Assembly: GCF_000829465.1 (NCBI RefSeq)
Contig: NZ_JXAL01000028.1
Span: forward strand, 1-64,000
Direction of reading: 5' to 3'
Length of the DNA: 64,000 nt
Origin: Cohnella kolymensis
GTDB lineage: Bacteria; Bacillota; Bacilli; Paenibacillales; Paenibacillaceae
A program made the position numbers and the translations under genes. Below the pieces are notes generated by a model. It was not told the origin of the DNA. It worked only from the letters and a program-made list of their open reading frames with translations, and ran no database searches. Below are positions 39,091 through 48,648 of this stretch, in pieces. Positions within the stretch are counted from its first letter, which is position 1, and each line of letters starts with the position of its first letter.

Positions 39091-40221
39091 ATGGCGAACG
39101 ATCAGCACACAGAGACGGAATCGACGCTGGAGCAAGTCAAAGCGCAGCTTATGGAACAGGGCAAGAAGAAATCGGCCTTGACCTATAAAGACATTATGGA
39201 GAAGTTGTCTCCATTCGACCAAGACCCGGAGCAGATTGACGAATTCTTCGAACAATTGGCGGATCAAGGGATTGAAGTCGTGAACGATCACGACGAAATC
39301 GGACGCCACGGTCATGGTGAAGAGGAAGAGCGAGAGCGCGACGAATTTAACTTCGACGACGATCTGTCGCTTCCGCCGGGAATTAAGATTAACGATCCCG
39401 TCCGTATGTACCTGAAGGAAATAGGCCGTGTGCCGCTGCTGGCCGCAGATGATGAAGTCGAGTTGGCCAAGAAGATCGAGATCGGCGGACCGGAAGGCGA
39501 GGAAGCTAAAAAAAGGCTGGCCGAAGCCAACCTGCGTCTGGTTGTCAGCATTGCCAAACGTTACGTGGGCCGGGGGATGCTGTTTCTCGATCTGATTCAA
39601 GAAGGCAATATGGGTCTGCTGAAGGCAGTCGAGAAATTCGATTACGACAAAGGCTTCAAATTCAGTACGTATGCCACTTGGTGGATCAGACAGGCGATCA
39701 CCCGGGCGATCGCGGATCAAGCGAGGACGATCCGGATTCCGGTGCATATGGTAGAGACGATCAACAAGCTGATCCGCGTGTCGCGGCAGCTTCTGCAGGA
39801 ACTCGGGAGAGAGCCCGCGCCTGAAGAAATTGCGGAACAGATGGAACTGAGTGTAGAGAAAGTACGAGAGATTATGAAAATCGCGCAGGAGCCTGTCTCT
39901 CTGGAGACGCCGATCGGGGAAGAAGACGATTCCCATCTGGGCGACTTCATCGAGGACCAGGAAGCCTTGGCGCCGGCGGACGCCGCTGCGTATGAGCTTT
40001 TGAAAGAGCAGTTGGAAGACGTGTTGGACACGCTGACCGAACGGGAAGAAAATGTGCTTCGTCTTCGTTTCGGGCTGGACGATGGGCGGACACGCACTTT
40101 GGAAGAAGTGGGCAAAGTGTTCGGTGTCACCCGCGAGCGTATTCGGCAGATCGAAGCCAAAGCTTTGCGAAAGCTTCGTCATCCGAGCCGCAGCAAGCGG
40201 TTGAAAGATTTTCTCGAATAA
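39091..40221 (+). CDS. sigA: RNA polymerase primary sigma factor SigA
   Basis: Housekeeping sigma factor (RpoD), 376 aa. Region 1.1 at the N-terminus ([20 protein letters not shown]), region 2 ([20 protein letters not shown]), region 3 and region 4 ([20 protein letters not shown]). AGGGAGGAGGG precedes the ATG. Followed by a terminator. Confidence 0.98.
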   Translation: MANDQHTETESTLEQVKAQLMEQGKKKSALTYKDIMEKLSPFDQDPEQIDEFFEQLADQGIEVVNDHDEIGRHGHGEEEERERDEFNFDDDLSLPPGIKINDPVRMYLKEIGRVPLLAADDEVELAKKIEIGGPEGEEAKKRLAEANLRLVVSIAKRYVGRGMLFLDLIQEGNMGLLKAVEKFDYDKGFKFSTYATWWIRQAITRAIADQARTIRIPVHMVETINKLIRVSRQLLQELGREPAPEEIAEQMELSVEKVREIMKIAQEPVSLETPIGEEDDSHLGDFIEDQEALAPADAAAYELLKEQLEDVLDTLTEREENVLRLRFGLDDGRTRTLEEVGKVFGVTRERIRQIEAKALRKLRHPSRSKRLKDFLE

Positions 40222-40243
40222 GGATAAGCTCATTTCCAGTAGA

Positions 40244-40275
40244 GACCTTTCGCCTTAACGGTTGAAGGTCTTTTT
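40244..40275 (+). terminator. Terminator after sigA
   Basis: GACCTT/AAGGTC stem with a 15-base loop, followed by TTTTT. The stem is short, so it may be leaky into the next gene. Confidence 0.6.
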
Positions 40276-40306
40276 CTTCCAATCGTGCAAGGGGGAAAAC
40301 GTCGGC

Positions 40307-41140
40307 ATGGCTGCTTTGGACGATGATAAGCGGAAAACGATTGTGAATGAGATTGACGTCTGGCGCCGCGGCAAACTGCTGCCCGAACAGTATTGCGATT
40401 TCTTGCAAAATTTATATTTGGATGATCTTAATGAGCGTCCTAAAGGGATTGTGGGTGCCGCGGTACAGAAAATCGGACAGGCATCGGTCAAGCATTGGCT
40501 TCTTGTATTTGTCAGTTTTGCCTTGATTTGTATTATTGTTCTTCATTTTAGCGCGTTTCCAGCGGCATTGCAAATCGCTATTACCGGAATCGTCACAGCG
40601 GCTTTCACAGGGCTTGGTGCATGGTTGAGGGAAAAGCAGCCGCTCAAGGGCTTGCTCTGGATCTCGGCCGCTATGATCTTTTTGCCGGTTGCCGGATTGT
40701 CCGTACTCGTCCTGCAAGATTGGGATGCACGCGCCGGGCCTGCAGTGCTGCTGGGCATATGCGCGCTCGTGTGGATCTGCTGCGGTGTTTTGCTAAGGCT
40801 CTCGCTTCTGCACGCAGCAGGCTGGGTAGGTCTCGTCATTCTCTACGGAGCGCTTTTATCCGATCGTTTGCCGGACCCTAGTCTGCTGGAGGTGCAGATA
40901 TTCTGGCTTCCCGCAGCGCTCTTGTTCGGCTGGTTGAGCTGGTTTTTGCATGTCCGTTACAAGCCGGCAGGTTCGGTGTTTTTCGCGCTGGCGCTCATCT
41001 TGTGGTTCATGCCGGAAGTTTACTCAGCGTTGCTGGATATTCATCCCGACTGGATTCAATTACAATTGTTGTGCAAGATTGCGGCTGCAGGAGTCGGTTT
41101 GTTCCGATTGAGAAAACAATGGATGGAATGGGTTGCTTAA
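40307..41140 (+). CDS. Polytopic membrane protein of unknown function
   Basis: 277 aa from the ATG at 40307 (GGGGGAAAA upstream). A soluble charged N-terminus of about 50 residues (MAALDDDKRKTIVNEIDVWR) precedes roughly eight predicted membrane helices. The N-terminus resembles a short cytosolic DUF region seen before membrane blocks, but I do not recognise the family firmly. It sits between sigA and trmK and ends 2 bases before the trmK ATG, so it is likely co-expressed with trmK and nif3. Confidence 0.75.
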   Translation: MAALDDDKRKTIVNEIDVWRRGKLLPEQYCDFLQNLYLDDLNERPKGIVGAAVQKIGQASVKHWLLVFVSFALICIIVLHFSAFPAALQIAITGIVTAAFTGLGAWLREKQPLKGLLWISAAMIFLPVAGLSVLVLQDWDARAGPAVLLGICALVWICCGVLLRLSLLHAAGWVGLVILYGALLSDRLPDPSLLEVQIFWLPAALLFGWLSWFLHVRYKPAGSVFFALALILWFMPEVYSALLDIHPDWIQLQLLCKIAAAGVGLFRLRKQWMEWVA

Positions 41141-41142
41141 TA

Positions 41143-41952
41143 ATGGAAGATATACAGGGTAACGGAGCAGGCTTGAAGCTGTCCCGCCGCTTATCGGCGC
41201 TTGCCGGATGGGTTCCGGCGGGCGCCCGGCTCGCTGACATCGGGACCGATCATGCGCTGCTCCCGGTTTTTTTGGCAAGCAGCGGAAAGGTGCGTTTTGC
41301 GGTGGCCGGCGACGTGCACCGGGGACCGGTGGAGGCTGCGAAGCGGCAGGTAACGGAGGCGGCACTGCAGGAGGTCATTTCGGTACGCTTAGGCGACGGC
41401 TTGGCGGTTCTCACTCCGGGTGAAGTAGATACGGTAGTCATCGCGGGCATGGGCGGGAGCCTGATGGTTCGCATCCTGGACCAGGCGGGCGACCGGCTGC
41501 TCGGCGTGAGAACGCTCGTGCTCTCCCCGCACGTGGCGGAAGGCGCGCTTAGGAGCTGGCTCACGGCGAACCGATATTTGCTGGATCATGAAATGCTGCT
41601 GGAGGAAGACGGTGTAATCTACACTCTCATGCGGGCCGTTCTGATTGAGGATCGGGACGAATGGTCCGTGCTTCACAGCCGATTGTATGATCCGAGTCTC
41701 GCTGCGCCTTGTTTAACGCGAATTCCGCTGCCGTTGATGTATGAAATGGGTCCTTTGCTTATGCGCAATCCTGGTCCTGAATTTGAAAAAAAGTGGCTGC
41801 AGGAAATCGCCAAGAAGGAAAGGGTCGTCTCACAGCTGAACCATTCTGACGCTCCGGAAGCTGCCGTTAAAGCGGAAGAATGGGAACAGGATATACGAGA
41901 AATCCGGGAGGTGCTCGCATGTTTGCCCGTGGAGAAACGATCCTCCAATTGA
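41143..41952 (+). CDS. trmK: tRNA (adenine-22-N1)-methyltransferase TrmK
   Basis: SAM-dependent enzyme methylating A22 in tRNA. Motifs LADIGTDHALLPVFLASSG, then GDGLAVL and VVIAGMGGSLMVRIL, and LSPHVAEGALRSWL, as in B. subtilis YqfN. Start chosen at ATG 41143; ATG 41119 is possible. 269 aa. Overlaps the next gene, as usual for trmK-nif3. Confidence 0.93.
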   Translation: MEDIQGNGAGLKLSRRLSALAGWVPAGARLADIGTDHALLPVFLASSGKVRFAVAGDVHRGPVEAAKRQVTEAALQEVISVRLGDGLAVLTPGEVDTVVIAGMGGSLMVRILDQAGDRLLGVRTLVLSPHVAEGALRSWLTANRYLLDHEMLLEEDGVIYTLMRAVLIEDRDEWSVLHSRLYDPSLAAPCLTRIPLPLMYEMGPLLMRNPGPEFEKKWLQEIAKKERVVSQLNHSDAPEAAVKAEEWEQDIREIREVLACLPVEKRSSN

Positions 41953-43034
41953 TGGAGCGGCTTGCGCCGAAACATTATGCGGTGCCCGAAGATAAAATCG
42001 GATTGCAGGTCGGTTCGGCCGCCAAGGAAGTGAAGCGCGTTCTCGTTGCCCTCGACGTGAATCAAGCCGTTGTCCGGGAGGCCGTTTCGTTAGATGCGGA
42101 ACTTATCATCGCTCACCATGCCGTCATCTACCGGCCGCTCGCTCACCTGCGCACGGACACGCCATCCGGAGCGTTAGCGGCAGAGCTGCTGCGGCGCGAC
42201 ATCGCGGTGTACATTTCACATACGAATCTGGATACCGCGGAAGGCGGCATGAATGACTGGATGGCGGAAGCGCTCGGGCTGGCAGGCCGCGATGTGCTGG
42301 AAGAGATCCACACGGATAAGCTGTCCAAGCTCGTTGTTTTCGTACCGGAAACACACCATGAAGCGGTGAGGAATGCGATGTTCGCCGCCGGAGCCGGCTG
42401 GATCGGCAATTACAGCCATTGCAGCTTTAATATTGAAGGAACCGGCACTTTTGTGCCTCGTGAAGGAACGGATCCTTTTATCGGTACAGCGGGTAAAATG
42501 GAAAAGGCAGCCGAAATCCGGATAGAGACCGTCGTGCCGGACAGTGCGAGAAAGGCTGTCATTGCCGCTATGCTCAAGGCTCATCCCTACGAGGAAGTCG
42601 CTTACGATCTGTACTCCATGGATTTAAAGGGGCGTTCGTTCGGTTTGGGGAGAGTGGGAAAACTGCCGTCTGCAGAGACGCTGGAGCAGTTCGCCGAACG
42701 TGTGAAGAGCGCACTTCAAGTGCCTTTTGTGCGGATGGTGGGAGACCCGGCAAAGCCGATCCGCAAGGTTGCGGTTCTAGGCGGTTCGGGATCGCGTTAT
42801 ATCAGACACGCATCTTTTGCCGGCGCCGACGTTCTCGTTACAGGCGATATCGATTACCACTCGGCGCAGGATGCGGAAGCCGCCGGTCTGGCGATTATCG
42901 ATCCCGGTCATAATGCGGAGAAGATCATGAAGCCAAAGCTGGCGCAATGGCTGAATGATCAGCTTCGGGCTAAAGGCTATAATACAGAGGTATTTGCGTC
43001 GCAGATCGACACAGAACCGTTCAAGTTACGGTAA
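41919..43034 (+). CDS. Nif3-like dinuclear metal centre protein (YqfO)
   Basis: 371-aa NIF3/GTP cyclohydrolase I type 2-like protein forming hexamers with a two-metal site; true function unclear. Metal ligands in LIIAHHAVIYRPL, ISHTNLDTAEGG and IIDPGHNAEKIM. The central PII-like insertion (VVFVPETHHEAVRNAMFAAG) is typical of Bacillales. ATG at 41919 has GGGAGG 7 bases upstream. Confidence 0.92.
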   Translation: MFARGETILQLMERLAPKHYAVPEDKIGLQVGSAAKEVKRVLVALDVNQAVVREAVSLDAELIIAHHAVIYRPLAHLRTDTPSGALAAELLRRDIAVYISHTNLDTAEGGMNDWMAEALGLAGRDVLEEIHTDKLSKLVVFVPETHHEAVRNAMFAAGAGWIGNYSHCSFNIEGTGTFVPREGTDPFIGTAGKMEKAAEIRIETVVPDSARKAVIAAMLKAHPYEEVAYDLYSMDLKGRSFGLGRVGKLPSAETLEQFAERVKSALQVPFVRMVGDPAKPIRKVAVLGGSGSRYIRHASFAGADVLVTGDIDYHSAQDAEAAGLAIIDPGHNAEKIMKPKLAQWLNDQLRAKGYNTEVFASQIDTEPFKLR

Positions 43035-43066
43035 CGAGTGATTGGCAGCTGCTCCATTCATTGCCG

Positions 43067-43095
43067 TTGTCACGATGGCGGATACGCGCTATACT
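43067..43095 (+). promoter_or_regulatory. Sigma-A promoter of rnpB
   Basis: TTGTCA (43067-43072), 17-base spacer, TATACT (43090-43095), placing the start at about 43102-43105, exactly where the RNA begins. Confidence 0.8.
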
Positions 43096-43104
43096 ATACA
43101 TTAC

Positions 43105-43590
43105 AGACCGGAAAGTTTGACAGACAATCGCTGGCGGCTTCGAGCTGCGAGAGGAAAGTCCGGGCTCCATAGGGCAGAATGCTGGATAACGTCCAGTCAG
43201 CGCGAGCTGAAGGATCAGGGCCACAGAAATGGACCGCCGATGGCCTTTAAAACCCCACAAAGTGACGTGATGCTTCGAAGCATATTCCGATTACTTTCCG
43301 GGGACCCCAACGGGAAATAGGCACAGGCAAGGATGGAACCGTGGTGTAAGAGACCACGAGGAACACTGGCGACTTTGTTCCTGGTAAACCCCATTTGGAG
43401 CAAGACCGAAGAGAACGCCGCATTTAACTGCAGCCCTTGCCCGGGGTGCGTTCGGGTTGGTCGCTTGAGCCGTTCAGCAATGGACGGCCTAGAAAGATGA
43501 TTGTCGCTTCTCTAGTGGGAGGCCGGCGCAAGCCGTCCGCGATCACCACCGGAAGCACAGAACCCGGCTTACGGCAATCTTTCCGGCTAA
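43105..43590 (+). ncRNA. rnpB: RNase P RNA, class A
   Basis: Catalytic RNA of ribonuclease P for tRNA 5' maturation. Terminal helix P1 pairs GACCGGAAAG (43106-43115) with CTTTCCGGCT (43579-43588). The conserved core GAGGAAAGTCCGGGCTCC, then ATAGGGCAG, and the 3' ACAGAACCCGGCTTAC match the E. coli-like ancestral (A) class. So does GGTAAACCCCATTTGGAGCA in the middle. It is not the B class of Bacillus subtilis. About 486 bases, longer than the usual 350-400, because of enlarged helices around 43240-43330 and 43410-43550. Confidence 0.92.
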
Positions 43591-43605
43591 CATGATGAAA
43601 CTAAG

Positions 43606-43650
43606 GAACTCACGACAATGCTGCATTCAGCAGCTTGTCGTGAGTTTTTT
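43606..43650 (+). terminator. Terminator of rnpB
   Basis: AACTCACGACAA pairs with TTGTCGTGAGTT around an inner TGCTG/CAGCA stem, followed by TTTTTT. Confidence 0.9.
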
Positions 43651-43670
43651 GTTTGTGGAACTGAGTTCCG

Positions 43671-45538
43671 CTACCGCGAGAACCCGAGAAGCCGCTGCAG
43701 CTCAAGCCTGATCCGCTGTGGGAACGTTTGAATCGAGTTGCCTCTGCCCATCGCCGAGTTCAGGGCCGCTCTCACATCGATTTCCCCGTATCCGAAGTTG
43801 TTGTCCTTGCCCGCAGGGCCTAAATCTTTGGCGGTTTTGCGGAGCAAATCGAGGACTTCATCATTGCCCAGATTCGGATTGGCCGCTTTGACCAGAGAAG
43901 CGAGAGCGGCGACATGCGGACATGCCATCGAGGTGCCGGACAATGCGGCATAACGGCTGCCGGGATACGTGCTGGGTATCGAGGTGCCCGGCGCGGCGAC
44001 ATCGATGTAGTCGCCATAGTTGGAGTACTCGGCCCGCACGCCGTTCGGATCGGTAGCGGCGACCCCGAGCACTTCCGGGTAAGCGGCCGGATAGCCGGGC
44101 CGGTCCGTGTTGTCGTTGCCGCTGGCTGCGATCAGGATGACTCCGCGGTCATGGGCATATTTCAACGCATCATGCAGAAAGGATGCCTGTGCGTAGTTTC
44201 CCAAACTCATATTGATAATGTGGGCGCCGTGATCCACCGCCCAAATGATTCCTTGCGACACGGAGTATGTGGAGCCGGACCCCGAGCTGTCAAGCACTTT
44301 GACAGGCATAATTTTCGTATACCACGTCATGCCTGCGACACCTTCGTTATTGTTGACTTCAGCCGCAATGATGCCCGCAACGTGAGTTCCGTGGCCGACG
44401 TCATCTTCCGGCGGACGGGAAGGGTCGACAATATTCGTACCGGCACCAGTCTGCCTTTCAGATCCGGATGATCCGCCTGCACGCCGGTATCGACTACGGC
44501 AACAACAATGTTCTGACTCCCTTTGCTTACATTCCATCCGGCTTCCGTGGCGATTTCGGGCAGATTCCATTGGTATTTGGAATACAGCGTATCATTAGGG
44601 ACGATCACCGGATTTTCGGTGTCCCCGCCGAGTTCGTTGGTTAAATATAAGTAATGGGGCTCTGCGTATTCAATATTCCATTTGCTGAAATAATGCGACA
44701 GCTGCTCCGCCGAATGTTGTTTGGAACGAAACACATACACAGGACCCCAATGCCGGACAACCGTCAAATCCAATTGTTTGCGAAGCTGCAGCAGCTGAGA
44801 GTCACTGATCGGATCCCGAAATTTGACCACTATCTCATCCACCGCGTAATGGCTCACATCACCGTTATCGTCACCCGTTCGGACCGTGTTATCCTTATGC
44901 GAATCGGCATCGGCGGATTCAATCCGGTATCTTCCTTCAGCGGGGTAAGGCACCAACCGCAGGTTACGCATCTGATTACGCTGTACATGCTGAACAACAT
45001 CGCAGGCCACCAGCGTAATGATGCCTTGGTCGGCTGCTCCGGTCCTTGCTGCCGGCTGCGCCGACACAAAGTGGCTTTCACCGTCATACATAAATGCAGG
45101 TGAAGAGTAGGGACGCCCTTTGCGCAGCGACTGTCGGGCCAGCGACCAGTAACGATCCGCGTCTCTCTGTAATTCAGGCGCGAGCCAGCCCGCTGCTTTC
45201 GAGCGTTGTCCGTCGAACCATTGAATCCTGCGCAGCTCCGGATGAGTCTTAAGCAATTGCTCTAACGACTTTCTCGTAACTCCCTGGTCGGATTTGCTCA
45301 AAAAGCTTTGCATATCACGGGCTACTTGCATACGGGCGAGCCGGTCCGTTGCGGCGATGTCGCTCAGCATGACCTGACGTTTGTACGAAGCTTCTTGCGC
45401 ACTGCTCAAGCGGTTATCAGACGAGTTGTGCGCTATGGTCCGGTCGGGGTCGACAGGAGGCGGCGATACGGGAAAGATCAGAAACGCGATGGCGGCGGTA
45501 AACAACAAGCCCAGCAAGGCAAAAGTATAACGGCGCAT
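43671..45538 (-). CDS. Secreted S8 subtilisin-like protease, one frameshift
   Basis: Exported or membrane-anchored serine protease of the subtilase family. N-terminal hydrophobic segment (residues about 7-25), then a long pre-domain (to about residue 300) without a recognised fold, then the catalytic domain. Triad: Asp in VAVVDTGVQADHP, His in DDVGHGTHVAGI, Ser in LSGTSMACPHVAA. AGGAGG precedes the ATG. The frame breaks near 44441-44452 after DLKGRLV: AGTNIVDPSRPPEDD continues in the next frame, so Asp and His would be separated if the shift were real. Repaired length about 622 aa. Confidence 0.9.
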
Positions 45539-45763
45539 GACGGCATCCTCCTTCTGCTCCCCGTTAACAGGGAGCTCCTACCGTTAGCATGAAAGCCCGC
45601 GGGCAAAATATACAACACATTTTAATCGCTGCCAGTACCGCTTACCCCGTTTTTATGGTACCATTTATGTGGAGTTTCGCATGATTTCAAGGCGGGGCTC
45701 TTTCAGTTGACAAATCAGCCATACTTAAGCTGTGCGCTTCGCAAATCGGAAAGGGGAACAATA

Positions 45764-46263
45764 ATGCCAGCCACCAAAGTCAAGGGACTAGCCGAAACCA
45801 GCCGTGAGAAACTAAAGGCAGCCATTGAAGAAGTCGAACGATTCTTGAATAATCACGCTCTGCCGGAGCTCGTTCAGGAAGACAATGAAGAGAGCCGCGC
45901 TTTTTACAGCGGCATGTTGTCCGACTTGCGTCATTTGCTCGTTTTTTCGGAAGTGGCTTATGAGAAGCTCGGTGCTGTGCTAAGGCGCCCTAATTTTGAC
46001 ACTGATCTTGCCGAGCGTATATTGTACGAAGTGTATCACCACGCGTCAACGCCTTTTTCTATCCTAAAAATGAATGTTACTCCGAAGACGGGCGCTACGC
46101 GTACACAGGCCAGGACGCCATCCGCTTCCGGGTGAAACCGGTCCGCGCCGCACGGGACGTCGTCTTGGCGATATCACGGGTGTACGAGGAGCTGCGTGAC
46201 GACCTTGCCTACTATGAGAGTGATTATTTAACGCAGCGCCGCATGCAAAGCCAAGTGAAATAA
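45764..46263 (+). CDS. YpuI-like protein (DUF3907), one frameshift
   Basis: About 166 aa after repair. ATG 45764 with GGGGAA upstream gives MPATKVKGLAETSREKL. Helical N-terminus (LPELVQEDNEESRAFYSGML), then the break at about 46041-46046 (one base missing after YHH). The other frame continues NAFFYPKNECYSEDGRYAYT, with IRFRVKPVRAARDVVLAISR and RDDLAYYESDYLTQRR, matching the YpuI pattern (FF-P..., AYTG, IRFR, YYE-DY). Function unknown. Confidence 0.8.
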
Positions 46264-46342
46264 CAAAGCTGCCTTCAAGCCCCACCCCTCTGTCCGCATA
46301 CCGGCATCGGCCGGGTGCACACTAGACAGGGGGGTGATTTAC

Positions 46343-46552
46343 TTGCCGAAAGGTGTCGTTTGCAGTATCAGCAATTGTACTTTTTGGGACCAGGGCAACC
46401 GCTGCGGGGCCGACCAGATTGCGATCGAAATTGATCAGCATGCGCAAAGTCATTGGAACGAAGAGTTCGCAGAGGAATTTTTCTCCCATCAAGATTCAGC
46501 CGGAACTTCATCCGTCACTTGCTGCCAAACGTTCCAACCTAAGAGCCGCTAA
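46343..46552 (+). CDS. DUF1540 domain protein
   Basis: 69 aa from the TTG at 46343, preceded by AGGGGGG. Cysteine-rich metal-binding-like pattern GVVCSISNCTFWDQGNRCGA and C-terminal SVTCCQTFQPK match DUF1540. Small, often sporulation-associated; function unknown. Confidence 0.85.
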   Translation: MPKGVVCSISNCTFWDQGNRCGADQIAIEIDQHAQSHWNEEFAEEFFSHQDSAGTSSVTCCQTFQPKSR

Positions 46553-46659
46553 AACTTGAGACTTATGGCGTAAAAACCGGAAATGTCGGGACTAGCCGTG
46601 CTCCGTGTCATGTTGTATGATGGAATTACTTAACAACTTGATTACGGGAGCTAACGGAT

Positions 46660-47387
46660 TTGAATGTAACGACGGATCCTCGTATTATGAAGCAGCTGCT
46701 GCTGTCACAATGGACGGCGGGGGTGAACCCTTTAGCCGTTACGGCATCCGTTACGGCATCCGGTACGGAGAGCGGTACGCTTCGGGAATTTTCGAGCTGC
46801 TGCTCAGCCAATTGTCAAGCTCCTCGGGAACATTAGCCGAAGAAGCTCTGTTACCGCAGGCGGACCGCATCCTATTTGCGGCTGCGCCGGCATTGCCGCC
46901 GACAGTAACGATACCTGGTGAAAACCGCTCGCCGAGCGCCGAACTTTCCTCGGATACCGGCTCTTCATCGGCGTATGATTCATTGATTTCCGCCGCGGCA
47001 TTGAAGTACGGCGTGGATGCGGCCTTGATCAAGGGTGTCATCGACCAGGAATCATCCTTCAAGTCCGATGCTGTCTCGAAGTCCGGAGCGAAAGGTTTAA
47101 TGCAGCTGATGGACGGTACCGCCCGCGGCCTGGGAGTGGCGGACTCCTTCGACCCTGTACAGAACATTGACGGGGGCACAAGGTTCCTTTCGTATCTGCT
47201 GAGAAAATACGACAATAACGTATCGGTTGCGCTCGCCGCGTACAATGCAGGACCGGGCCGCGTCGATCGTCTCGGGATCGCTGCGGATGACGATATCGCT
47301 GCGAAATTTAACACATTGCCCCGCGAAACCCAGGACTATATCGGCAAAGTTTTGCAAGCTGCAGAGCGGTGGCGCGTGCAAGCCTGA
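46660..47387 (+). CDS. Lytic transglycosylase (SLT domain), hidden frameshift near the N-terminus
   Basis: Peptidoglycan-cleaving SLT-family enzyme. The catalytic domain is intact: IKGVIDQESSFKSDAVSKSG with the catalytic Glu, GLMQLMDGTARGLGV, and VALAAYNAGPGRVDRLG. The true start is probably the TTG at 46660 (GGGAG upstream), reading LNVTTDPRIMKQLLLSQWTA. That frame ends in a stop unless one base is missing between about 46740 and 46785. The C-terminal frame reads back through that region as a different, repeat-rich peptide. Repaired length about 242 aa. No classic signal peptide is seen. Confidence 0.82.
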
Positions 47388-47422
47388 TCATACAATCACA
47401 ACTGAACTGACAGGGGATCAAG

Positions 47423-47447
47423 ACGGGCGCCGTAACGCCCGTTTTTG
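47423..47447 (+). terminator. Terminator after the transglycosylase
   Basis: ACGGGCG, 6-base loop, CGCCCGT, then TTTT. It lies only 30 bases before the next start. Confidence 0.8.
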
Positions 47448-47476
47448 GTCCTTTTCATTATGAATGGGGAAATGAA

Positions 47477-48648
47477 ATGAACACTTACTATTTCGATCAC
47501 AGCGCATCGACGCCCATCCACCCCACCGTGGCAGACACGGTAACGGAGCTGATGAAGCAGCATTACGCCAATGCGGGATCGCTTCACCGGTCCGGAGCGG
47601 AAGCCATGAAGCTGATCGAGCGTGCACGGTCCAGCATCGCCGAGAGAATGGGGGCGAAGCCGGACGAGGTGGTGTTCACCTCCGGCGGCACGGAAAGCAA
47701 CAACCTGGCGATCAAAGGCACGGTTTTTAAGGTGAATAGAGAGAGCAGGCACGTCATTACAACGGCTGTCGAACATCCGTCCGTATATGAAACCGCTCAA
47801 CAGCTGAAGCAGTTCGGTATCGAGCTGACGATTCTTTCCGTTGACGAGCGGGGCAGAGTCAAACCGCAGGATGTGGAGAATGCCATTCGTAAGGACACGG
47901 TACTGGTCAGCGTCATGCACGTCAACAATGAGACCGGCGTCATACAGCCTGTCGAAGAAATCGGTCGGGTGCTGTCCAAGCACCCCACATTCGTTATCAT
48001 GTAGACGGCGTACAAGCGATCGGAAAGGTGCCTTTCGCATGGAAAGAAGCGGGCGTACATCTATACAGCGGATCGGCGCACAAATTTCACGGACCGAAGG
48101 GCGTCGGTTTTCTGCTTGTAAAAGAAGGTATTGAACTGCTGCCTGTACTTAGCGGCGGAGGACAGGAGCATGGATGGCGGTCGGGCACGCCGAATCTGCC
48201 GGGAATCGTCGGCATGTCGCAAGCTCTCCGCTTCACGATCGAATCGATGAACGAGAACCGTGCGAATATGTACGCTTTGCGAAGGCAGCTCCTTGAAATC
48301 ATCGCCGACATACCTGAGCTGCATTTAAACGGTTACGGGAAGGACGCTGATGAGCGCTGCACCGCACCCCATATCGTGAACGTATCTTATCCCGGCATGC
48401 GGCCGGAGGTGCTCGTTCACATGTTGGAAAAACACGGAATATTGATTTCCACTCAGTCCGCCTGTTCATCCCGGAGCTTGAAGCCCAGCAGGGTGTTACT
48501 TGCTATGGGCCTGGACGAGGACCGGGCTTCAGGCAGCATGCGCATCAGCCTCGGTGACGAACATACCGAGCGTGACATTCAAGTGTTGGGCGAACGGCTC
48601 AGAATGGCGATTGCGAAGCTTAAGCCGCTGGAAAGGAGCCGCGCATGA
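47477..48648 (+). CDS. Cysteine desulfurase (NifS/NifZ type), one frameshift
   Basis: PLP enzyme supplying sulfur to ThiI for tRNA s4U synthesis, judged from its partner. N-terminal YYFDHSASTPIHP, VVFTSGGTESNNLAIKG, PLP lysine in LYSGSAHKFHGPKGVG, active Cys in STQSACSSRSLKPS. The frame breaks near 47986-47993 (one T lost): after KHPTF the residues YHVDGVQAIGKVPFAWKEAG continue. Repaired length about 390 aa. Overlaps thiI by 4 bases (ATGA), the B. subtilis nifZ-thiI arrangement. Confidence 0.92.

Noticed and set aside
39070-40233. Long antisense open frame (387 codons) opposite sigA
   Set aside because: Same reasoning: a mirror of a conserved gene with no independent signals.
45707-45735. 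TTGACA near the ypuI start as a promoter
   Set aside because: No -10 hexamer at 16-18 bases.
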